Source: Crossiella sp. CA-258035 (GTDB lineage: Bacteria; Actinomycetota; Actinomycetes; Mycobacteriales; Pseudonocardiaceae). From it: a stretch of DNA of 64,000 nucleotides. Each line of letters starts with the position of its first letter. Within the stretch, counting starts at the first letter, position 1. The translations under genes were made by a program, and so were the position numbers. Under the pieces are notes generated by a model. That model was given only the letters and a program-made list of their open reading frames with translations, was not told the DNA's origin and searched no databases. The stretch is from the NCBI RefSeq assembly GCF_030064675.1, contig NZ_CP116413.1, positions 4,310,001 to 4,374,000 of the forward strand. Reading direction: 5' to 3'. Of the stretch, positions 52,633-61,106 are shown one piece after another.

Positions 52633-53700
52633 TCAGCTGTAGCGGCCTATCGTCAGGCCGCCGTCGCCGGGCCGCAGGGAGAGCACGCAGGGGTGGTAGT
52701 GGGTGGCTCCGATGCTCTGCACGTACGCGCGGTACTCGCGGCCGAGGTCCCCGGCCAGGTTGCCCTGCTCGTCGCGTTCGGCGAAGGCGGGCCAGCGCGG
52801 CGGCGTCGGCGGCTTGAGCAGCATCCGCGCGGACAGGCCGAGTCCGGGCAGCTCATCGGCCAGTTGCGCCGCGCAGAACGGGCCGCGCTGGTCGCCGAAG
52901 GAGGCGAACTGCACCAGCGCCTCACCCCGCTCGGTCAGCAGCTCCGGCAGCTGGCGCACGATGGCCCACACGAAGTCCAGCCCGTCCGGGCCGCCCTCCC
53001 CGGCCAGCCAGCCCAGCGCGCCCCGGCGCAACGGCAGGAACGGCGGGTTGGAGATCACCAGGTCGAACCGCTCGCCCAGGTCCAGGGCCGCCATGTCGGC
53101 CTGCCGCACGGCCACCCGGTCGGCCAGGCCGTTGAGGGCGGCGTTGAAGGTGGTCGCGGCCAGGCACTCCGGGTTGATGTCCACCGCGAGCGCCCGCGCG
53201 CCGTTGCGGGCCGCGGTCATGGCCAGCGCGCCGGTGCCGCAGCCCAGGTCCAGCGCGGTCCGGGCGGTGCGCCGGGCGGCCACCAGGCGGCAGAGCGTGC
53301 TGGTGTCGGTGCCCACCCACGGCGCGTACGAGCCGACCTCCCGGCCGGCCGCGCGCCAGGCCGCCAGCAGCGTCAGGCCCTCCAGCCGGACCAGCGCGTA
53401 GTCGGCCGAGAGCAGGCCCGACCCGACGGAGACGATCTTGGCGTGGCTCAGCAGCGCCAGCAGCGGCGCGGGCAGCGACCCCTCCGGCACCTGCCGTCCC
53501 AGCACGAACAGCGCGGCCAGCGCCTGCTCCTCCGGCAGTCCGGCGACCGCGCGCAGGTACTCCGGGTGGCGCCAGGGCGCGAGGTCGCCGAAGCGGGCGC
53601 CGGCCATGACCAGCAGGTCGTGCTGGGGCAACCGGGTCAGCCTGGCCGCGTCCGCCCGCTCGTAGTCAGTGGGGCCCAGTCCGTCCACCGAGATCATCAC
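52633..53700 (-). CDS. SAM-dependent methyltransferase with NPPF motif
   Basis: A 355-residue class I methyltransferase: SAM motif LDLGCGTGAL (about 149-158), acidic motif AVDINPE, and an NPPF tetrapeptide (about 217-220), typical of methylation on a planar or amide nitrogen (HemK/PrmC-like). The first 130 residues are a helical N-terminal domain. In this cluster it is the natural candidate for N-methylation of the product. The GTG start overlaps the stop of the upstream radical SAM gene as GTGA, with a near-identical ATG option one codon on. Confidence 0.87.
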   Translation of the reverse strand: MMISVDGLGPTDYERADAARLTRLPQHDLLVMAGARFGDLAPWRHPEYLRAVAGLPEEQALAALFVLGRQVPEGSLPAPLLALLSHAKIVSVGSGLLSADYALVRLEGLTLLAAWRAAGREVGSYAPWVGTDTSTLCRLVAARRTARTALDLGCGTGALAMTAARNGARALAVDINPECLAATTFNAALNGLADRVAVRQADMAALDLGERFDLVISNPPFLPLRRGALGWLAGEGGPDGLDFVWAIVRQLPELLTERGEALVQFASFGDQRGPFCAAQLADELPGLGLSARMLLKPPTPPRWPAFAERDEQGNLAGDLGREYRAYVQSIGATHYHPCVLSLRPGDGGLTIGRYS

Positions 53701-54863
53701 GCGCTCCCGAACACTGGTGCGAACGTCGACTTCAGCTCCCGCAGCCGGGCGAGGGCCCTGGGACCCGCGTACGGCGCGCAGCGGGTGATCTCCTCATCGG
53801 AGATGTGGTCCAGCAGGTACAGGTTGACCACGTCGATCGGCCCGGTGCAGCTGCGGCAGTAGGGGAACCGCGGCCGCGGCTGCATGAACATCTCGTAGTG
53901 CTGGTGCTTGCCGAACTGCTCGTGGATCAGCTGCGGCTCGGCGGTCACGTTGCCCATCGGCTTGAGCCAGGCGTAGGGACAGCAGGACACATCGCCCTGC
54001 CCGAACAGCTGGACCATGGTCGCGGTGGCGTAGCAGCGCAGGGTGCGCACGCCGGTGCGCAGCTGGTTGCCGATGTGCTCGACGAAGGCCCGCGGCGGCA
54101 GCACCGGCGCCAGCTCGTCGTAGCGGGCCAGCAGCTCGGCGAAGTGGTCGCCCAGCGGCGGGGCCAGGTTGTCCTTGGCCTCCCCGCGCACCGGGAAGAA
54201 GTACAGCATCGCGCCGGAGCCGTAGCGCTGGAGCAGGAACTCGGCGAAGGCGGCCTGCCCGGTCACGTTGACGTTGCTGAGCACCGACTGCACCTCGACC
54301 GGGATGCCGCGTTCGACCGCGCCGTCCAGGCCACGCATGATCACCTCGAACAGCCGGTGCTGCTTCGGCGGCAGCCGGTGGGCGTTCATCGCCAGGGTGT
54401 GCCCGTCCAGGGACAGGCAGAGCTGGCAGTTGCCCAGCGCGGCCAGCGCGTCCAGCCGGGCGTCGGTGAGGAAGACGCCGTTGGTGATTACCTGGACAAC
54501 CTCGTACTTCTTACTGCATTCGGCGACAAACTCGGTGGAGCCTTTCAGCCAGAAGAACTCACCACCGGAGAGCCGCATGATCGGGCTGTCCACCTGCTCG
54601 TGATAGGCGTCCAGGATCCGGTGCCAGTCTGCCCGCCGGTCCGTGGTGAGCCGGAACTTGGCATCCGGCACGTTCATCAGCAGGTTGAAGTCCTCGGTCA
54701 GGCAGTACGAGCACCGCATCTGGCACAGCTGCTCCTCGATGACCATGTCGTTCATGAGCAGCCGCAGCCGATTGTGCTCGTCCCGGTTCGCGAACATCGC
54801 CGCGCGGTAGTCGTCCTTGAGAGACACGCCGTACCCCATGATTCGTGAGGCATTCCGGCCCAT
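53697..54863 (-). CDS. Radical SAM enzyme with C-terminal auxiliary cysteines (SPASM/twitch-like)
   Basis: A 388-residue protein with the cluster motif CQMRCSYC (47, 51, 54), a GGEFFW segment for SAM binding (MRLSGGEFFW), and a late cysteine-rich region (CYATAT, then SCCPY and CRSC) that could hold one or two more iron-sulfur clusters, as in SPASM/twitch enzymes. No B12 domain is present. Members dehydrogenate alcohols, epimerise or form bonds; in aminoglycoside and aminocyclitol pathways they oxidise a sugar hydroxyl. I keep the ATG at 54863, just after a promoter predicting a near-leaderless transcript; an ATG eight codons in is the alternative. A methyltransferase is coupled downstream. 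Confidence 0.85.
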   Translation of the reverse strand: MGRNASRIMGYGVSLKDDYRAAMFANRDEHNRLRLLMNDMVIEEQLCQMRCSYCLTEDFNLLMNVPDAKFRLTTDRRADWHRILDAYHEQVDSPIMRLSGGEFFWLKGSTEFVAECSKKYEVVQVITNGVFLTDARLDALAALGNCQLCLSLDGHTLAMNAHRLPPKQHRLFEVIMRGLDGAVERGIPVEVQSVLSNVNVTGQAAFAEFLLQRYGSGAMLYFFPVRGEAKDNLAPPLGDHFAELLARYDELAPVLPPRAFVEHIGNQLRTGVRTLRCYATATMVQLFGQGDVSCCPYAWLKPMGNVTAEPQLIHEQFGKHQHYEMFMQPRPRFPYCRSCTGPIDVVNLYLLDHISDEEITRCAPYAGPRALARLRELKSTFAPVFGSA

Positions 54864-54873
54864 TCGGTTGCCG

Positions 54874-54903
54874 AGCCTAGGAGGGCCGTCAGCAGACGGT
54901 CAA
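54874..54903 (-). promoter_or_regulatory. Promoter of the radical SAM-methyltransferase pair
   Basis: TTGACC (54903-54898), 18 bases, TAGGCT (54879-54874), ending ten bases before the ATG at 54863. The short distance means little or no untranslated leader. Confidence 0.55.
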
Positions 54904-54956
54904 TACGCCATACGATACCGGCGGAAAGCACACTGTAGAACTCGGCTGGCAATTCC

Positions 54957-54985
54957 TGGACCGGGTCGGAACCGGTCGGTAAACT
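54957..54985 (+). promoter_or_regulatory. Promoter of the carbamoyltransferase-DegT pair
   Basis: TGGACC (54957-54962), 17 bases, TAAACT (54980-54985), about 47 bases upstream of the ATG at 55032. It is back to back with the radical SAM promoter, so one regulator could act on both. Confidence 0.5.
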
Positions 54986-55031
54986 CGCGAATCTCGACCG
55001 TCCCCATTTTCCTGCGGGTAAGGACACGCGT

Positions 55032-56723
55032 ATGCTCGCGCTCGGTCTCGGTGGTTCCAATCACGACTTCTCCGCCGCCCTGGTGCACGAGGGCGGGATC
55101 AGCGTCGCCATCGAGGAGGAGCGGCTGGCCCGCCGCAAGTACGCCGTCGGCGTCAACTCGCTGGCCAACCGGGGCTGGCGGTACTGCCTGGACACCCACG
55201 GCGCCCGGCTGGCCGAGGTCGACGTCATCGTCGCCGACGACACCCTGCTGCCCACCTGCTACTTCCAGTTCCGCGGCCGCACCCAGCTGATCCGCCACCA
55301 CCTCGCGCACGCCGCCAGCGCCTTCTACCCCTCCCCGTTCCCGGAGGCGGCGATCCTGGTGGCCGACGGCGCGGGCAGCATGGTCGACGGGCACGGGGTG
55401 GAGACGCTGACCCTCGGCGTGGGGCACGGGACCGGCATCCACGAGCTGTCCAAGGTCTACGGCACCGAGTGGACCACCGACGGCAGGCACGCCGACCGGG
55501 TGTACCAGGCCGGGGACAGCAACCACTCCCTCGGCTTCCTGTACAAGGCGGTCAGCCACGCCATCGGCTTCACCCTGTACGAGGAGGGCCCCTGGTACCT
55601 CACCGAGGACGGCAAGACCATGGGCCTGGCCCCCTACGGCGGCGACCGCTACCTGGCGCGGTTCCGCCGGCACCTGGAGCTGCTGCCGGAGGGCCGCTTC
55701 GCCTTGCACCTCAAGGGTTCCGACGGCCTGCTGGAGTTCCTGGAACACGCGCTGGACGGCCTGGAGGGGGAGGAGCGCTTCGCCAGGGCCGCGGACCTGG
55801 CGTGGGCGGCCCAGGAGACCCTGGAGACCGCGCTGCTGCACGCGGCGCGCTGGCTGCAACGGGAGACCGGCCTGACCCGGCTGGCACTGGCCGGCGGGGT
55901 GGCGCTGAACTCGGTGGCCAACGGGAAACTGTTGCGGCACACGCCGTTCACCGAGGTCTTCGCCCAGCCCGCCGCCGGGGACAACGGCTGTGCGATCGGC
56001 TGCGCCTACTACGGCTACCACCAGCTCGTCGACCGCCCCCGCCCGCGCGGCCCCCGGCCACAGACCCACACCTACCTCGGCCGCACCCACACCGACGAGG
56101 AGCTGCAAGCCGCGCTGGCGGCGGCCGAACTGCCCTACCGCAAGGTCGAGCACCCGGCCCGGCTGGCCGCGGCCCTGCTGCCCCGCGGCGCGCTGCTCGG
56201 CTGGTTCACCGGCGGCTCGGAGTTCGGTCCGCGCGCGCTGGGCCACCGCAGCATCCTGGCCGACCCCCGGCGGCCTGAGATGAAGGACATCCTCAACAGC
56301 AAGGTCAAGCACCGGGAGTCCTTCCGCCCCTTCGCCCCCGCGGTGCTGGCCGAGCGCTGCGCGGAGTACTTCGAGCTGGACATCGAGTCGCCGTTCATGC
56401 TGATCGTGGCGCCGGTCCGGGAGCACCGCCGGGCGGAGGTGCCCGCGATCACCCACGTGGACGGCACCGCCCGCGTGCAGACGGTGACCCGTGAGGCCAA
56501 CGGGTCCTTCTACGAACTGGTGGCCCGCTTCGGTGAGCTGACCGGGGTGCCGGTGGTGCTCAACACCTCCTTCAACGACCGGGGCGAGCCGATCGTGGAG
56601 ACCCCGGAGCAGGCGCTGGCCTTCTTCGGTCCGAGCAAGCTGGACTACCTGTTCCTGGAGGACTACCTGGTGGCGCACAGCGAGCCGGAGCTGGACACTG
56701 CCCTGGCGGGGACCGCCGGGTGA
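55032..56723 (+). CDS. O-carbamoyltransferase (NodU/CmcH/TobZ family)
   Basis: A 563-residue full-length carbamoyltransferase. The N-terminal Kae1-like domain has the HHLAHAASAF metal-binding histidines (about 88-97), the DGAGSMVDG nucleotide loop and a GGVALNSVAN ATP site; the C-terminal YrdC-like part (about 380-550) carries FGPRALGHRSILAD and FNDRGEPIV. The enzyme makes carbamoyl-AMP from carbamoyl phosphate and ATP, then transfers the carbamoyl group to a hydroxyl (or amine). It is a clear sign that the cluster product carries a carbamate or urea. The following aminotransferase overlaps its stop as GTGA. Confidence 0.93.
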   Translation: MLALGLGGSNHDFSAALVHEGGISVAIEEERLARRKYAVGVNSLANRGWRYCLDTHGARLAEVDVIVADDTLLPTCYFQFRGRTQLIRHHLAHAASAFYPSPFPEAAILVADGAGSMVDGHGVETLTLGVGHGTGIHELSKVYGTEWTTDGRHADRVYQAGDSNHSLGFLYKAVSHAIGFTLYEEGPWYLTEDGKTMGLAPYGGDRYLARFRRHLELLPEGRFALHLKGSDGLLEFLEHALDGLEGEERFARAADLAWAAQETLETALLHAARWLQRETGLTRLALAGGVALNSVANGKLLRHTPFTEVFAQPAAGDNGCAIGCAYYGYHQLVDRPRPRGPRPQTHTYLGRTHTDEELQAALAAAELPYRKVEHPARLAAALLPRGALLGWFTGGSEFGPRALGHRSILADPRRPEMKDILNSKVKHRESFRPFAPAVLAERCAEYFELDIESPFMLIVAPVREHRRAEVPAITHVDGTARVQTVTREANGSFYELVARFGELTGVPVVLNTSFNDRGEPIVETPEQALAFFGPSKLDYLFLEDYLVAHSEPELDTALAGTAG

Positions 56724-57868
56724 CGCGGTACGAGCCGTGGCGCGGGCTGGCGCTGTGGGGCCAGGAGGAGGAAACCGCCGCGCTGGAGGTGCTGCGCTCC
56801 CGTTCGCTGTTCCGCTACTACGGGCCGGAGTTGTTGCACCGCACCGATTCTTTCGAACGCGAGCTGGCGGAGCTGCTGGAGGTGCCGCACACCGTCGCGG
56901 TCTCCTCGGGCACCGCCGCACTGGCCTGCGCGCTGATCGGCCTTGGCATCCCGGAGGGCGCGGAAGTGATCATGCCCGCGGTCACCTTCGTCGCCTGCGC
57001 CAACGCCGTGGTCTGGGCCAGGGGAGTGCCGGTCTTCGCCGAGGTCGACGACACGCTCACCCTGGACCCGGTGGCGCTGGCGGAGAAGGTCAGCGACCGC
57101 ACCTGGGGCGTGCTGCCGGTGCACCTCAACAACGCCGCCGCCGACCTGGACCCCATCCTCGCGGTGGCCCGGCGGCATGACCTGGTCGTGCTGGAGGACG
57201 CCGCACAGGCCGCCGGGGTCCGTTACCGGGGCCGCCGGGCCGGGTCCCTGGGCGACGCGGGCGCGTTCAGCTTCCAGCTGGAGAAGAACATCACCGCGGG
57301 CGAGGGCGGCGCGGTCAGCGTGCGGGATCCGTTGGCGCACCAGCGGATCGTGCGCTACCAGGACCAGGGCGGCCAGTTCACCACCGCACGGGGCGAGTCC
57401 CGCGCGCAGGCGGCCGAACCCTTCCTCGGCGTGAACCTGCGCATGACGGAACTGACCGCGGCCCTGCTCCGCGTGCAACTGGGCCGCCTGGACCCGATGC
57501 TGGCGCACCTGCGCTCGGTGGCCGCCGAGGTCCGCGCCGCACTGCCCGAGCTGCACTGGCGGCGACTGCCGGATGAAGAGGGCTCCGGCGGCGACCTGAC
57601 CTTCTTCCTCGGCTCCCGCCTGGAAGCCCGCGACCGGGTGGCCGCCCTGACCGCGGACGGCATTCCCGCGCACACCCTCTACCAAGGGCAGCCGGTGTAC
57701 AGCAGTCCCGCGATCCGGGCCGGGCGCACCCCCTGGGGCACGCGGTGGGGCACTCCTGCCCGCTGCCGGGACAGCGAGGGCCTGCTGGGCCGTTCGGTGA
57801 CGATCAGCCTGGGCGCCACCATGACCGCGGCGGACGTGCGCGCGGTGATCACCGCCCTGCGCGGCTGA
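56720..57868 (+). CDS. DegT/DnrJ/EryC1/StrS-family aminotransferase
   Basis: A 382-residue PLP enzyme of the sugar aminotransferase group: SSGTAAL (about 64-70), the EDAAQAAG aspartate segment (about 156-163) and the PLP lysine in LEKNITAGEGG (about 190). These enzymes transfer an amino group from glutamate or glutamine to a keto-sugar or ketocyclitol. Partnered with the Gfo/Idh dehydrogenase and the radical SAM dehydrogenase-like enzyme, it would install an amine on an oxidised position of the core. It is coupled by GTGA to the carbamoyltransferase and ends at a strong stem-loop that bounds the cluster. Confidence 0.92.
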   Translation: MTRYEPWRGLALWGQEEETAALEVLRSRSLFRYYGPELLHRTDSFERELAELLEVPHTVAVSSGTAALACALIGLGIPEGAEVIMPAVTFVACANAVVWARGVPVFAEVDDTLTLDPVALAEKVSDRTWGVLPVHLNNAAADLDPILAVARRHDLVVLEDAAQAAGVRYRGRRAGSLGDAGAFSFQLEKNITAGEGGAVSVRDPLAHQRIVRYQDQGGQFTTARGESRAQAAEPFLGVNLRMTELTAALLRVQLGRLDPMLAHLRSVAAEVRAALPELHWRRLPDEEGSGGDLTFFLGSRLEARDRVAALTADGIPAHTLYQGQPVYSSPAIRAGRTPWGTRWGTPARCRDSEGLLGRSVTISLGATMTAADVRAVITALRG

Positions 57869-57874
57869 ACCGGC

Positions 57875-57901
57875 CCGGCACCCCGGAGACCGGGGCGCCG
57901 G
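57875..57901. terminator. Bidirectional terminator at the cluster's right boundary
   Basis: CCGGCACCCCGG (57875-57886) and CCGGGGCGCCGG (57890-57901) form 12-base arms with one mismatch around an AGA loop, between the converging DegT and PHP-domain genes. Confidence 0.7.
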
Positions 57902-57910
57902 ACACAGGTC

Positions 57911-59575
57911 CTAGGCAGGCAGCGCCCACATCGGGTTGGTGTAGAACCACAGGTCCTCCCACGGGTCGGCGTCCCCGGCCACGTCCATCGCCGGACCGGC
58001 CGGATCCACCGCCGCACCACCCAGCCCCACCGCGACCCGCTTGCCGTCGGTGCCCCGCAGCCGCAGGTAGAACGGAGAGTCCAAGCGCCCCAAGGGATGC
58101 GTGAACCGCACCGTGCCCGCGGACGCGGTGACCGCGAAGGAGCGCACCACCTTGGTCCTCGGCGCGCTGAAGGTGTCCCGGTCGGCGACCGGGCCGGTCA
58201 CCGCGCCCTGGATGAGGTCCACCCTGGCCAGCTTCGGCACGAACTGCGCCCAGTTCGGCAACCGCGCCAGGTCCACCTCGATCACCAGCTCCAGCGCGGT
58301 GCCCCGCTTCGCCCGCAGCACCCCGCCCAGCGTGACGCTGTCCTGCGCCCACCGGTCCGCGGTGCGCAGCCGGATGTCCAGCCCGGCCACCAGCGCGCCG
58401 TGGTCCACCCAGACCCGCCCGGCCCGGATCCCGGCCATCACCGCGCGGTAGGAGTGCCCGTCGGCGCCGACGTGCGTGCGGGTGTAGGCGCCGGGCCAGA
58501 AGTCGGCGTTGGTGAGGTCGGGCACCGGCCCGTGCACGGCGTCGGCCAGCTTGCCGTCCCGGTCGAAGTTGGAGCCGGGGCCGGTGACGGCGGTGTCGCC
58601 GTAGACGGCGTGCGAGTCGGAGTTCGCGGTGACCCACCACGGCCTGCCCTCGGCGAGCAGGCTGTCCCACAACCCGCCCACGGTGGCGGTCATCCAGTCG
58701 AAGCCGCCGAAGGTCCGGTAGCTCGCCGGCGGGTAGGCGGGGAAGGAGTCCGGGCCCGGCTCCATGAAGTAGTAGCCGCGGGAGAGCCCGGCCCCGTGCG
58801 GCTTGGCGATGCCCGCGGCCTGGTGCCCCGGCGCGGCCTCCATGCCCACCGCGATGTGCGGCTGGGCGTCCCGCCAGTTGCGGATCTCGTGCGGGGTGTC
58901 GATGCCCTGCCGGGCCGGGTGGTTGGCCAGGAACAGCACGTCCTCGATCCGCCTGCGCCGCAACGCCTCGGCCAGGAAGTCGATGCCCGCGATGGCCAGC
59001 GCCTCGTTGGCGGGGGTGTTGCCCAGGGCGTTGCGCACGATGCCGTCGAAGGAGCCCTCGAACTCCTTGAGCACCCGCACCTCCTCCCGTCCGGGGTGGA
59101 CGAACACGGTGCCGTGCTCGGCGGCCGGGATGTTCCACTCCAGGCCCTGGAACACCAGCGCGTCCGGCACGTCCCGGCGCGCGGCCACGATCTCCGGGTT
59201 GACCCGCTCCACCCCGATCCGGGCGTGCGTCGGGCCGCCGTGGTCGGTGATCACCATCCAGTCCAGCCCGTGCGCCGCGCCCTGCCGCACGTGGTCGATC
59301 ACCCGGTAACGACCGTCCAAGCTGTACTGGGTGTGGATGTGGTGGTCCCCGGCCAGCCACCGGTAACCCCCGCGCGGCGGCGGCGCCGCGTTGGCCGCCG
59401 CCGCGAGGACCCCTGGCGCGACCGCGAGTCCGGCACCCAGCAGCCCGGCCCGGCGCAGCATCGCCCGGCGGGACAACCCGTCCGGTGGCAACGCCTCGTC
59501 CGGCACCGCGCTGTCGAGTGCCTCAGGTAGGGGATGGTCATGGGCATGATGGTGGTGCAGATGATGATGGTCCAC
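57911..59575 (-). CDS. Tat-exported PHP-domain phosphoesterase/metallohydrolase with histidine-rich leader
   Basis: A 554-residue protein. The first 14 residues are strikingly histidine-rich (MDHHHLHHHHAHDH), followed about 20 residues later by a twin-arginine signal (SRRAMLRRAGLLGAG). The PHP metal motifs follow: HHIHTQYS (about 77-84), TDHGG and NSDSH (about 318). A C-terminal beta-rich domain (about 400-554) completes it. PHP proteins hydrolyse phosphoesters with two or three metal ions; the exported subgroup is poorly known. The GTG start lacks a clear ribosome site, so the histidine tract might lie upstream of the true start, though it is in frame and uninterrupted. Confidence 0.83.
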   Translation of the reverse strand: MDHHHLHHHHAHDHPLPEALDSAVPDEALPPDGLSRRAMLRRAGLLGAGLAVAPGVLAAAANAAPPPRGGYRWLAGDHHIHTQYSLDGRYRVIDHVRQGAAHGLDWMVITDHGGPTHARIGVERVNPEIVAARRDVPDALVFQGLEWNIPAAEHGTVFVHPGREEVRVLKEFEGSFDGIVRNALGNTPANEALAIAGIDFLAEALRRRRIEDVLFLANHPARQGIDTPHEIRNWRDAQPHIAVGMEAAPGHQAAGIAKPHGAGLSRGYYFMEPGPDSFPAYPPASYRTFGGFDWMTATVGGLWDSLLAEGRPWWVTANSDSHAVYGDTAVTGPGSNFDRDGKLADAVHGPVPDLTNADFWPGAYTRTHVGADGHSYRAVMAGIRAGRVWVDHGALVAGLDIRLRTADRWAQDSVTLGGVLRAKRGTALELVIEVDLARLPNWAQFVPKLARVDLIQGAVTGPVADRDTFSAPRTKVVRSFAVTASAGTVRFTHPLGRLDSPFYLRLRGTDGKRVAVGLGGAAVDPAGPAMDVAGDADPWEDLWFYTNPMWALPA

Positions 59576-59736
59576 AGCCGGTGGATCGGGGCCGTTCGAA
59601 GCGGGGCTGGATCGCCCACCCCGGTGACTCCGCCGTCGCCCGTTCGTGCCGGGTGTCAGCCCAGGTCGCGCCGGGCGCGGCGAGGTACCCAGGCAGATAG
59701 TTCAGCCTTCGCGACTGCGGAGAACTCCTACCGGAG

Positions 59737-61029
59737 TCAACGGCTGGGCCCTGGTCCCGCGGTGACCGGTATGCCGACCGACCGGTAGCCCGGACCGACC
59801 TGGTTGTCGCGGTAGAACTTCACGCCGGTGGAGGCCGAGGTGGCCTCCACGACCCGCGTCGAGGAGCCGACGAACCGGTTGCGGGTGATGAACACCTGGT
59901 CCGGACCGTCCACCTTGATGGCCTGGTTCCAGCTGTCGCCGACCTCGTTGTCCGCGATGATCCAGTTCCGCATGCCGTCGGTGTTGCCGCCGGAGTTCCC
60001 GCCACGGCCGTAGTCCTCGGCCATCAGGAACTGGTGGATGCTGGGGATGCTGTGGTCGCGGTCCGGGTTCGCCGGGCCGATGGCCTTGTTGCCGCGGATC
60101 TGCACGTCGTCACTGGCGATGGGGTGCGAGCTGGACACCCAGGTCTGGATGAAGTCGGTGTGGCTGTCGCCGGGGTCGCCGGTGACGAAGTTGACCGCGG
60201 TGTTGTAGAGGATCTTGTGGCCGTCGCCGAAGAAGGTGATGGCGTTGAGGTCGCCGGGGCCCCTGACGCCCTTGATGTCGTTGTTCTGGATGGTGACATC
60301 GGTGTTGTTGTCGGAGTAGATGCCGTACTGCTGCCTGGCGTCCACCCGGCAGTTCTGCAGCACCACGTGGTCGGCCGCGATCAGCACACCGCCACGGATG
60401 GTGTTGCCCTGGCAGTCGTGGACCTTGGGCGCGGCCGCGGTGCCACCGGAGCTGATCTTGTACCGGGAATCCTGGTTCGGCACCAGGACCGCGCCCGCCG
60501 GAGTGGCCACCCCGCCGACGCCGAGGGTCTGCTTGGGCGGCGGCTGGGTGCCGGTCGAGCCGGACACGGTCGCCTCGGTGATGCTCGTCCACTTGGCCGA
60601 GTCGGCGGAGTTGTTGCCGTGCCCGACGATCCGCAGGTAGCGGGCAGGCCCGTCAGCGAAGTCGTGGTTCTCCAGGCCGAGGGTGCTGCCGCTGCTGGTC
60701 GTCCGGGACAGCACGGTCGACCACGCCGAGCCGTCCTCGGACAGTTGGACGTCGAAGCTCGCCCGCCGGCGGTCCCCGTCGTGCCAGGCCAGCGACACCG
60801 AGTCGACGGTGACGACCGAACCGAGGTCGAAGCGGATCCAGACCCCGTCCCCGGCGGCGGACCACCGGGTGGACAGGTCGCCGTCGATCGCGCCGGCCGG
60901 TCCGTTGCCGTCGTGGGTGTCGGCGGTCGCGGCGAGGATGGGCAACGTCGCCGCCGGGGGTGGGCCGTGCAGCGCCATCGAGCCGAGTGCCGCGAACATG
61001 CCCAGTGCGGCGGTCAGCATGCGTTTCAC
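59737..61029 (-). CDS. Secreted discoidin (F5/8 C) plus right-handed beta-helix protein
   Basis: A 430-residue secreted protein: signal peptide (1 to about 27), a discoidin/CBM32-like domain (about 30-155, with DGDLSTRWSAAGDGVWIRFD), a short proline linker, and a parallel beta-helix domain (about 185-420) with rung repeats such as VLQNCRVD, YGIYSDNNTDVTIQNN and NWIIADNEVGDSW. The fold occurs in pectate and alginate lyases and in glycan-binding proteins; no lyase catalytic set could be confirmed by eye. The GTG start follows AGGAAGG. It stands alone, convergent with nothing, 161 bases from the PHP gene upstream region. Confidence 0.82.
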   Translation of the reverse strand: MKRMLTAALGMFAALGSMALHGPPPAATLPILAATADTHDGNGPAGAIDGDLSTRWSAAGDGVWIRFDLGSVVTVDSVSLAWHDGDRRRASFDVQLSEDGSAWSTVLSRTTSSGSTLGLENHDFADGPARYLRIVGHGNNSADSAKWTSITEATVSGSTGTQPPPKQTLGVGGVATPAGAVLVPNQDSRYKISSGGTAAAPKVHDCQGNTIRGGVLIAADHVVLQNCRVDARQQYGIYSDNNTDVTIQNNDIKGVRGPGDLNAITFFGDGHKILYNTAVNFVTGDPGDSHTDFIQTWVSSSHPIASDDVQIRGNKAIGPANPDRDHSIPSIHQFLMAEDYGRGGNSGGNTDGMRNWIIADNEVGDSWNQAIKVDGPDQVFITRNRFVGSSTRVVEATSASTGVKFYRDNQVGPGYRSVGIPVTAGPGPSR

Positions 61030-61106
61030 CGAAACACCTTCCTGTCCTTCGCCGGAGGTGAGCTCCTGGGGTAGTTGCTAGCGGACCGGGCCCGGGACCG
61101 GTCCCC

